Shown here: one piece after another, positions 1-5,765 of the stretch
Position numbering within the stretch: position 1 is the first letter of the stretch
Layout: each line of letters begins with the position of its first letter
Source: Pseudomonadota bacterium
GTDB taxonomy: Bacteria > Desulfobacterota > JADFVX01
NCBI GenBank assembly: GCA_015222555.1
Contig: JADFVM010000335.1
Span: 1 to 14,990 of the forward strand
Direction: 5' to 3'
DNA length: 14,990 nucleotides
Notes under the pieces: model-generated
Seen by the model: the letters and a program-made list of their open reading frames with translations, nothing else
Told to the model about the DNA's origin: nothing
Database searches by the model: none
Made by a program: the position numbers and the translations under genes

Positions 1-234
1 ACTGTGGTCAGAGAGATTGCAGAAAAAGTTGGCCTTAACATAAAACGCTTTGATGAAAGCTTGAAAGATCCGCAAATTAGAGGGATGATCAACAGGGATT
101 TAAGTGATGGTGCAGCACTTCAAGTTCGAGGCACCCCGAGCGTATTTATCAACGGAAAAGTCCTGAGAAACCGGAGCATGGAGGGATTCCAGGAACTTAT
201 AGAGCGCGAGCTGAAAAAGCCTGCAAGACCATAA
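1..234 (+). CDS. DsbA-like thioredoxin-fold protein, C-terminal fragment (5' end outside window)
   Basis: The frame is open from base 1, so this is the 3' end of a gene that begins to the left; the GTG at position 4 is not the likely start. About 77 residues are visible. They contain the G-T-P tripeptide (Pro codon 136-138) followed by S-V-F-I-N-G-K, which is the cis-proline loop and following strand of the DsbA/Thioredoxin_4 fold. After it comes a closing helix (F-Q-E-L-I-E-R-E-L). The preceding helix with regularly spaced charged residues matches the inserted helical domain of this family. The CXXC active site would lie upstream of the window and cannot be seen. Such proteins usually act on dithiols outside the cytoplasm. 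The gene ends with tandem stops (TAA TGA, 232-237). The next gene encodes a peroxiredoxin 111 bp downstream, so the two may share a thiol-redox role. Fold assignment is fairly sure; substrate is unknown. Confidence 0.75.
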   Translation, partial: TVVREIAEKVGLNIKRFDESLKDPQIRGMINRDLSDGAALQVRGTPSVFINGKVLRNRSMEGFQELIERELKKPARP

Positions 235-345
235 TGAGTTACATTTAAACGTATTTTTTTAAAGATGTCCTTTTATCTTTTTTGAATCTTTTTTCTCCTG
301 GATACATCAAAAGGGACAATAATTTAAAATAAACGGAGGCAAAAA

Positions 346-954
346 ATGAGCGAAGCAAACACTTTAACACCCCTCGTCCAACAAAAGGCACCTGACTTTA
401 CAGCAGATGCTGTTATGGCGGACAATTCTTTTAAGCAGATTTCATTATCAGATTACAAGGGTAAATGGACGGTACTTTTCTTCTATCCCCTAGATTTCAC
501 ATTTGTTTGCCCAACGGAGATCACCGCTCTAAGCGACAGGATTCAGGAGTTTAAAGCCCTGGGCACAGAAGTGATCGGCGTATCTATTGACAGTAAATTT
601 TCTCATCTTGCATGGAAAGAAAAGTCAAGAAAGGAAGGAGGTCTTGGAACGATTCACTATCCCCTGGTCTCTGATCTAAATAAAACCATAGCCTCTGACT
701 ATGGCGTACTTCTTGATGCAGGCATCGCCTTACGGGGACTCTTTATTATCAATCCTGAAGGCGCCATTCAATATCAGGTTGTTCACGATCTGGGTGTCGG
801 CAGAAGCGTTGATGAGGTTATTAGAGTCCTTGAAGCGCTGCAAACACTGGCAAAAACGGGCGAAGTCTGTCCTGCCAACTGGCATAAAGGCGAAGACACA
901 ATGAAAGGCGATCCCGATGGCTCCAAAGAATATTTTGAGTCTCACGGAAGCTGA
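346..954 (+). CDS. ahpC: Typical 2-Cys peroxiredoxin (AhpC/Prx1 family)
   Basis: A 202-residue thiol peroxidase that reduces H2O2 and organic hydroperoxides in the cytoplasm. The active-site signature P-x-x-x-T-x-x-C is P48, T52 and the peroxidatic C55 (codon 508-510). The supporting Arg is R130 (A-L-R-G-L-F). The resolving cysteine is C175 in E-V-C-P-A-N-W (codon 868-870). Length and the C-terminal arm fit typical 2-Cys enzymes that form disulfide-linked dimers and decamers. It also has a GGLG stretch at residues 98-101 and a C-terminal Tyr-Phe at 196-197; in the family this pair marks enzymes easily inactivated by overoxidation. The ATG start is supported by GGAGG at 335-339, six bases upstream. 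The gene appears to be its own unit, closed by the terminator at 975-1007. No AhpF-like reductase gene is next to it; the reductant could be a thioredoxin or the neighbouring thiol protein (inference). Confidence 0.95.
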   Translation: MSEANTLTPLVQQKAPDFTADAVMADNSFKQISLSDYKGKWTVLFFYPLDFTFVCPTEITALSDRIQEFKALGTEVIGVSIDSKFSHLAWKEKSRKEGGLGTIHYPLVSDLNKTIASDYGVLLDAGIALRGLFIINPEGAIQYQVVHDLGVGRSVDEVIRVLEALQTLAKTGEVCPANWHKGEDTMKGDPDGSKEYFESHGS

Positions 955-974
955 CTTATACAGTGGTAATTCTC

Positions 975-1007
975 AAAGGGTGAATGCTTAGCATTCACCC
1001 TTTTTTT
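975..1007 (+). terminator. Intrinsic terminator after the peroxiredoxin gene
   Basis: A perfect 13-bp stem (975-987 pairing with 991-1003) has a three-base TTA loop and is followed directly by a T run (1001-1007). It lies 20 bases past the peroxiredoxin stop codon, so it should end that transcript and separate it from plsC. Confidence 0.9.
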
Positions 1008-1043
1008 GTACCTTTCCCCAGCAATTCGTCCCTCCGCTATAAG

Positions 1044-1072
1044 TTGCTAATTTAATATGAATATGCAATAAT
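1044..1072 (+). promoter_or_regulatory. Possible sigma70-type promoter for the acyltransferase gene
   Basis: TTGCTA (1044-1049) and AATAAT (1067-1072) are separated by 17 bases, in the gap between the peroxiredoxin terminator and plsC. The start of transcription would fall near 1079, giving a leader of about 48 bases. The DNA here is AT-rich, so chance matches are common. Confidence 0.35.
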
Positions 1073-1112
1073 TTCCCCCTGCATTTCCAGATACATCTAA
1101 TAACAAAATTTC

Positions 1113-1120
1113 AAGGGGAG
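1113..1120 (+). promoter_or_regulatory. Ribosome binding site that fixes the TTG start of plsC
   Basis: AAGGGGAG lies six bases before a TTG codon at 1127. No ATG in this frame is close to the start of the conserved region, and the TTG gives a sensible N-terminus with a membrane helix. Confidence 0.75.
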
Positions 1121-1126
1121 TTTGCC

Positions 1127-1843
1127 TTGCCATTTATTAGAGCCCTTCTTTTTAATGTCCTCTTCTGGACAATCACATTCACTCTATCATTAATGGTGAT
1201 TATCTTCCGTCCATTTGGCCTTAAGGTTTCCTATGCAATCGGCAAATCATGGAGTCGAATAAATATGTTTTTGTTGAATTTGATATGCGGCATCTCTTAT
1301 GAAGTCGATATTAGGGGAGAGCTACCGAAAAGCCCCAGCATCTACATCTCCAACCATCAAAGTGCCTGGGAAACAATCGCCTTTCCATCTTTTATTCCAC
1401 CCTTCATGTGGGTACTCAAGAAAGAACTCTTCAAGATCCCGATTTTTGGTTGGTGTCTCATTGTGCTCGGTCATATCGGAATAGACAGAAAATCCGGTTC
1501 AAAATCAATAAAAAAGATAAATGAAAAGGGAAAAGAGATTTTAGGCAGAGGGTATAACATTGTCATCTTTCCTGAAGGCACGCGATCAGTCCCCGGCGAA
1601 CTGGGTCAATTTAATCCTGGAGGTGTGAGCCTTGCCTTAAACAGCGGGGTACCCATCGTTCCCGTCATTCATAATGCCGGCAGGTTATGGGGACGGCAGG
1701 CCTTTGGTAAGGAGTCGGGAAAGATCTCAGTCATCATTGAGGAAGCGATTCCAACAGAGGGCGTCTCACCTTCAGAGCGGAAGAAAATCAATCAAAAAGT
1801 AAGAGATATTATTGAATCAGGAATAAAGGAGATAGGTGGTTAG
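1127..1843 (+). CDS. plsC: 1-acyl-sn-glycerol-3-phosphate acyltransferase (PlsC family)
   Basis: A 238-residue membrane-bound acyltransferase expected to add the second acyl chain to lysophosphatidic acid, making phosphatidic acid for phospholipid synthesis. A hydrophobic helix covers about residues 7-27. Motif I is N-H-Q-S-A-W-E (H77, E82), an HX4E variant of the usual HX4D, also known in other bacterial PlsC proteins. Motif II is G-I-D-R-K-S-G around 118-124. Motif III is F-P-E-G-T-R (148-153), which binds the phosphate. Motif IV is V-P-I-V-P-V (175-180). Length is normal for the family. The start is TTG at 1127, supported by AAGGGGAG six bases upstream. It is transcribed towards the minus-strand response regulator, with hairpins in between, and looks monocistronic. 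The acyl donor (acyl-ACP or acyl-CoA) cannot be told from the sequence. Confidence 0.92.
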   Translation: MPFIRALLFNVLFWTITFTLSLMVIIFRPFGLKVSYAIGKSWSRINMFLLNLICGISYEVDIRGELPKSPSIYISNHQSAWETIAFPSFIPPFMWVLKKELFKIPIFGWCLIVLGHIGIDRKSGSKSIKKINEKGKEILGRGYNIVIFPEGTRSVPGELGQFNPGGVSLALNSGVPIVPVIHNAGRLWGRQAFGKESGKISVIIEEAIPTEGVSPSERKKINQKVRDIIESGIKEIGG

Positions 1844-1899
1844 TTTTTCGAATTCACAGCGTGGGCAATAGTCGTGCAGTAAGTTTTTTTAAGGAGAAC

Positions 1900-2005
1900 T
1901 AGCCCGGATGAACCGGACTATTTTCAGTACCCCCTTGAGGGGTGTAAGTACCTTTACGAAATTATTTTCTGCCGGAAAAATGCAGAAAATAATTTCTAAG
2001 GTACT
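1900..2005. repeat. Cluster of three consecutive hairpins between convergent genes
   Basis: Three inverted repeats follow each other. First, 1900-1907 with 1913-1920: TAGCCCGG and CCGGACTA around a five-base loop, with one C/A mismatch. Second, 1929-1943: ACCCC and GGGGT around TTGA. Third, a long one: AGTACCTT (1947-1954) and a 15-bp arm (1958-1972) pair with 1982-1996 and 1998-2005 around a nine-base loop, apart from a small internal bulge (TAC against T). The last arm overlaps the stop codon of the minus-strand regulator (2004-2006). The position between convergent plsC and that regulator suggests two-way transcript ending. However, neither strand has a clean U tract directly after the long stem, so a mobile palindromic element is also possible. 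Confidence 0.7.
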
Positions 2006-2711
2006 AAATCAAATAATTACCCTGACTTATGTAGGCCTCTATGGCCTCTTTACCCTCATCACTGATATGGACAAAGGATATTCCCATGCCTGTCGTGACA
2101 TGAGCCGGGATGGTTTCCTCATTTTCAGTCTTCCAGGCTACTTTACCTTCCGCTTCAATTAGCTCCTCAGCAGAGGATATACTAAACCTGAGACTCAAAG
2201 AAGAGCCCACAGGCAGAAGGTTTGGACCATTGATAAACATCCCCCCACGGCTAATAAAGTAAGCTTCTCCGTCATAAACCTTTTTTCCGTCATCATAGGT
2301 CAGCTTGGAGTAGATGGGAAAACGCGCCTCTTCACGGGCAACGAGATCAATTAATTGTTTAATCTTCCTTAAAAGGTCAATCTTGTCGACAGGCTTGGAA
2401 ACATAATCGTCACATCCTGCGGCCACTGCTTTTTTCATATCCCTCTCATTTCCCCTGGCAACGGTAATAATGATGGGAATGTCTTTTGCGTCCACATTTG
2501 CCTTTAGCCTTTTACAGCACTCTTCCCCGCTTAGTGTCGGCAAATCAAGATCCATTATTATCAGATCGGGGCATAGCTCATCAACAATCTTAAGGACATC
2601 TTGTCCGTTACATGTCGAGAGGACCTGACAGCCGGCCTTCTTCAAAAAAGACTTGACAAGTTCCAGAAAAAAAATTGATTTGTCAGCGATTAATATTTTC
2701 CGTGTATTCAT
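2004..2711 (-). CDS. REC-PilZ response regulator with atypical receiver domain
   Basis: A 235-residue protein: receiver domain (about 1-122), then PilZ domain (about 125-235), the fold that commonly binds cyclic di-GMP. Phospho-acceptor D54 and switch lysine K106 are present. The acidic pair is D10 K11 rather than D-D, and the position of the conserved Thr/Ser (84) is Val. The receiver may therefore be poorly phosphorylated or locked in one state. The PilZ part keeps R-x-x-x-R (R126, R130), but the usual D/N-x-S-x-x-G has Phe at its first position (F152, S154, G157). The ATG at 2711 is chosen because GGTGA lies five bases upstream and because it gives exactly the same length and residue numbering as the paralogue at 2923-3630. 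In-frame starts at 2726 and 2744 (TTG) are possible. It lies 211 bp downstream of that paralogue on the same strand. There is no DNA-binding or enzymatic output domain. Confidence 0.9.
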   Translation of the reverse strand: MNTRKILIADKSIFFLELVKSFLKKAGCQVLSTCNGQDVLKIVDELCPDLIIMDLDLPTLSGEECCKRLKANVDAKDIPIIITVARGNERDMKKAVAAGCDDYVSKPVDKIDLLRKIKQLIDLVAREEARFPIYSKLTYDDGKKVYDGEAYFISRGGMFINGPNLLPVGSSLSLRFSISSAEELIEAEGKVAWKTENEETIPAHVTTGMGISFVHISDEGKEAIEAYISQGNYLI

Positions 2712-2922
2712 CTCATTCACCGTCATCAGCTTCCAATAAAACAATAATAGCCCTGTCGATGAATTAAATCAAGGCCAGGCCAGGCTTGTTATTCCTGAAT
2801 AATAAATTTTTCATTAAAATATGATCTTCTTTTTCCTTCATCAGCCCGGGTAGCTAAGGCTTCCGTTATTCCCACCTTCTTATCGATCTGATTCCGCAGA
2901 GTACATCATCTTCGGGGATTGT

Positions 2923-3630
2923 TCAGGAAATGTAATCCCCCGCCTTTATATAGTTCCTGATAGCACTTCTGCCGTCATCGTCAATAGATGTAAACTTTAC
3001 CCCCATTCCAGAATTCCGGGTGACTTGTGTACACTTCCTTTCTTCCGTATTCCAGACAACCTCTCCGTCGGCTTCAATGGAAACCTGAATACCCTCAATG
3101 GAAAAGTTTAATTTAATTTTTTCGCCGGGAGAAAGCATCTCTTCTCCGGAAATAAACAAGCCACCCTCACTGATAGTGAAAACAGTGCCTCTGAACTCCT
3201 TTTCACCCTTGGAATAGTTTATCATTGCCACAATGGGTACCCTCACATAATCTCTGGCCTTGATAGGAACATACATTTTAACCATCTTCAAAAATTCCAA
3301 CCTGTCGACCGGTTTTGTCATAAAATTATTACAACCCATTTGAAGACTTTTTTCACTGTCAATCAAATTTAATGCCCCCGTTATCATCACAATCGGTATG
3401 TCTTTGCTCTCCGGATTTGATCTGACAAGTCGACAGAACTCTTCGCCGTCCATTGCAGACATTATGAGGTCGAGTAAAATCAAGTCAGGCTTTTCATCGG
3501 CAACAAGCTTAAGCGCCGCGGAGCCGGCACCTGCAGTTAAAACAGTGGTGCCTGTTCTCTTTAGAAATACCTTTAATAGCTCAACAAAATATTCCGAGTC
3601 ATCAATTATGAGAATCTTTTTTTCATCCAT
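2923..3630 (-). CDS. REC-PilZ response regulator, canonical receiver
   Basis: A 235-residue paralogue of the next gene downstream, with collinear domains. The receiver has the full set of phosphorylation residues: D10 and D11, acceptor D54, T84 and K106. Only the Pro usually found after the acceptor loop is replaced (D-L-I-M-S instead of D-x-x-M-P). The PilZ domain has R-x-x-x-R (R126, R130), and the second motif reads T-I-S-E-G-G (152-157), with Thr in place of Asp/Asn. Phosphorylation of the receiver is expected to alter the PilZ domain, which may bind cyclic di-GMP or a protein partner; the actual target is unknown. The ATG at 3630 has only a weak purine-rich stretch (AGAAGA) upstream. It is divergent from the histidine kinase at 3870, with 239 bp between the starts, so that kinase is the most likely phosphodonor (inference from context). 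Confidence 0.92.
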   Translation of the reverse strand: MDEKKILIIDDSEYFVELLKVFLKRTGTTVLTAGAGSAALKLVADEKPDLILLDLIMSAMDGEEFCRLVRSNPESKDIPIVMITGALNLIDSEKSLQMGCNNFMTKPVDRLEFLKMVKMYVPIKARDYVRVPIVAMINYSKGEKEFRGTVFTISEGGLFISGEEMLSPGEKIKLNFSIEGIQVSIEADGEVVWNTEERKCTQVTRNSGMGVKFTSIDDDGRSAIRNYIKAGDYIS

Positions 3631-3687
3631 ACATATCTTCTATGACAAGTTTTCACTATTTTTAAATCAATGGCAAGTTAAAAAATA

Positions 3688-3717
3688 TTGCATGCCCTTA
3701 TCATCACAATATATACT
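3688..3717 (+). promoter_or_regulatory. Possible sigma70-type promoter for the histidine kinase gene
   Basis: TTGCAT (3688-3693) and TATACT (3712-3717) are spaced by 18 bases in the divergent region between the PilZ regulator and the kinase. Transcription would begin near 3724, about 146 bases before the chosen kinase start. A promoter for the opposite direction must also lie in 3631-3869 but was not clear enough to call. Confidence 0.4.
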
Positions 3718-3869
3718 ACATAAACTGATTAGAAATTTGTCAGTTTTGTTATATATTTTCTCTTTTTTAAAGGGATGAAGGGCCGGAATTTTTTTTTAAA
3801 AATCAAAAACTACCCACTTTGTTGTCGGATTCACAAAGACAGCAAGGAAAAGGAAAGCAGCAATACAAG

Positions 3870-5558
3870 ATGAAGCTCAGAACAAAATTCATGACCGCAA
3901 TAGCGATCAGTCTCTTAATTCTCACCACTGTCGATATTAAAATTAATGCAGACAGAGAAAAAGAGATTATGATGAAAGAGCTTAAGAATTGGAGTTTTCT
4001 CTTTGCTGAAAACGTCAGGATCTCATTAAATACGCTCATGAGAGAAGGCAAGATGGATCTGCGCTTTGCAATGTTTAAAAGCATGTCGGATGAGTTGGAG
4101 ACTCTTAAGGATGTGAGAGTTATCAGGTCTGAGAAGGTTGATAATATATTCAGTATGATGAATAAAAAAGACGTCATTCCCAGGGAAATTAAAACCATCA
4201 AGAGATTTGAAGATGAAATAATGAAACTCGAAAAACAGCGCCTTGAAACAGTCAGGAAGGACAAAATTGATGATATCGAGGATGAGATTTCTTCCTATAA
4301 GGAAAATATAGCTAATGCAAAAGAAAATATAAAAAATGCGAGTGTAATACCGAAAACTGATGAGAGAGAGCGTCCGAAGGATGAGATGGACCGGCAGGTA
4401 TTAAACAAAGGTGAAGCGATTTATGCGGTTACGAGTGATAATGCAAGGGTATTGATTCCATATAAGGTGAAAAGAGAAAGCTGTTCTCTAACAACAGGCT
4501 GTCACAAATATGCAAAAGACGGCGATGTTCTTGGCGCAATCAGCATGGAGTTTTCCATTGAAGCCATCAATAATGAAATCAAAAAGAACAATTATAAAAC
4601 CGGCTTTTGGGGGATATTCAAATTAGCCATATTTCTCATTATTATCGTTGTATTGCTCACCGTTCTGGTCATAAAGAATATTGACGCCTTGCTTACAGCC
4701 TGCAGAAAGATCGCACAGGGTGATCTCTCCATCAGGGTCCCCGTTAAGGGCCATGATGAGATGAGTGAGCTCGGTTTGACCTTCAACAAAATGACTGAAG
4801 ATGTAGGCATCTATAGAGATCAACTCATTCATGCAAAGGAGACGGCAGAAGCGGCAAACGTTGCAAAAAGTGACTTCATAGCAAATATCTCCCACGAATT
4901 AAGGACCCCTCTAAATGCCATTATCGGCTTTTCTGAAGTGTTGTTAAGCGGCATTGAGGGAGAGTTATCCAAGGATCAGAAAAAAGATATTTCCTATATC
5001 AATAAAGGCGGAAGACACCTGCTTGACCTTATCAACAATATTCTTGACTTTGAAAAAGCAGAGGCAGGCAAGATAGAAATGGAAATCATCTCATTCGGAC
5101 TGAAGTACATTATTGACGACCTGCATGACATTATGGCACCGGGTGCTCGTGAGAAAGGGATTGAATTCTACATTAACTATCCCAATGACTTTGATGAATA
5201 TGTTGAGGGTGATCCTGTACGTATCCAGCAGGTTCTAACCAACTTGATAGGAAACGCTGTTAAATTTACCAATAACGGGCATATAACGGTTAATATAGAA
5301 AAGATATGTGAGAGTGCAAACAAGAGGGCACTAAAGATATCTATTGAAGATACGGGGATTGGAATTAGACAAGATAAACTTGCGCATATTTTTGACAAAT
5401 TTGCTCAAGCCGACACATCAACAACGCGACAGTACGGAGGGACAGGCCTGGGGCTTGCCATAAGCAGGCAACTTGTAGAACTCATGGGCGGAGAAATAGG
5501 AGTAGAAAGTGAGGAAGGTGCTGGCTCAACCTTCTGGTTTACTATTCCCTTAAAGTAA
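3870..5558 (+). CDS. Membrane sensor histidine kinase with HAMP domain and CX5CH sensor motif
   Basis: A 562-residue kinase. A first membrane helix (about residues 5-23) is followed by a long, probably periplasmic, sensor region (about 24-247) with a charged, probably coiled-coil stretch near 105-158. That region ends with C205-S-L-T-T-G-C211-H212 followed by G-D-V-L-G-A-I-S-M. Related sensor domains often carry a heme c site (CXXCH) just before a G-D-V-L-G-A-type strand; here the spacing is CX5CH. The second membrane helix is about 248-269, then HAMP to about 323. The H box is S-H-E-L-R-T-P (phospho-acceptor H342), the N box has N462, the G1 box D-T-G-I-G has D494, and G2 is G-G-T-G-L-G-L (523-529). 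There is no fused receiver, so a separate regulator is needed; the divergent REC-PilZ pair fits. The ATG at 3870 places the membrane helix at the N-terminus. An in-frame TTG at 3819 lacks a ribosome binding site. Confidence 0.92.
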   Translation: MKLRTKFMTAIAISLLILTTVDIKINADREKEIMMKELKNWSFLFAENVRISLNTLMREGKMDLRFAMFKSMSDELETLKDVRVIRSEKVDNIFSMMNKKDVIPREIKTIKRFEDEIMKLEKQRLETVRKDKIDDIEDEISSYKENIANAKENIKNASVIPKTDERERPKDEMDRQVLNKGEAIYAVTSDNARVLIPYKVKRESCSLTTGCHKYAKDGDVLGAISMEFSIEAINNEIKKNNYKTGFWGIFKLAIFLIIIVVLLTVLVIKNIDALLTACRKIAQGDLSIRVPVKGHDEMSELGLTFNKMTEDVGIYRDQLIHAKETAEAANVAKSDFIANISHELRTPLNAIIGFSEVLLSGIEGELSKDQKKDISYINKGGRHLLDLINNILDFEKAEAGKIEMEIISFGLKYIIDDLHDIMAPGAREKGIEFYINYPNDFDEYVEGDPVRIQQVLTNLIGNAVKFTNNGHITVNIEKICESANKRALKISIEDTGIGIRQDKLAHIFDKFAQADTSTTRQYGGTGLGLAISRQLVELMGGEIGVESEEGAGSTFWFTIPLK

Positions 5559-5702
5559 TTCAACAAGTCCGTTCTCGATGGCATACCGGGTAATTTACAC
5601 GCCGTTATTCATATTCATTTTTTTCAACACCCTTTGCCGAACGTCCCTCCCGTGCAACCTGAAAGAACGAAAAAACAACAAACCTTGAGACCTCACATCT
5701 AT

Positions 5703-5730
5703 AAAAAAGGGCTGGAAGAACCCCAGCCCT
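5703..5730 (-). terminator. Intrinsic terminator of the giant minus-strand gene
   Basis: Read on the minus strand, AGGGCTGG (5730-5723) pairs with CCAGCCCT (5715-5708) across a seven-base loop, followed at once by a T run (5708-5703). It lies 36 bases past the stop codon of the giant gene. On the plus strand there is no T run after the stem, so it should act mainly on the minus strand. The histidine kinase ends about 150 bases away on the other strand without a clear terminator of its own. Confidence 0.88.
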
Positions 5731-5765
5731 CAATAAAATCTACGATCTCTCCTTTGTAATTATTC

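Noticed and set aside
261..283. Weak hairpin AAAGAT/ATCTTT followed by Ts after the thioredoxin-fold gene
   Set aside because: Only six A/T-rich pairs with an eight-base loop in a T-rich region; not enough to call a terminator.
1908..2162. Plus-strand open frame of 84 codons overlapping the hairpin cluster and the 3' end of the REC-PilZ gene
   Set aside because: It runs antisense to a well-supported gene for most of its length and its first part is the palindromic cluster. The purine-rich stretch AAGGAG lies 11 bases from its ATG, which is too far to be convincing.
2712..2922. Possible cyclic di-GMP riboswitch in the 211-bp leader of the downstream REC-PilZ gene (minus strand, around 2840-2885)
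   Set aside because: A stretch with GTGGGA, then AAGCC and a short pairing GGCT superficially recalls the GEMM core. The conserved upstream GCAAACC/GAAA part and the tetraloop-receptor part are not recognisable. A covariance search with RF01051 would decide; no hit is expected.
3803..4264. Minus-strand open frame of 153 codons opposite the kinase
   Set aside because: It is the antisense shadow of the kinase sensor region, with Ser/Leu/Ile-rich low-complexity translation, no ribosome binding site and no recognisable domain.
5559..5702. Search for a terminator of the histidine kinase gene on the plus strand
   Set aside because: No stem followed by a T run was found. The hairpin at 5708-5730 has its T run only on the minus strand.
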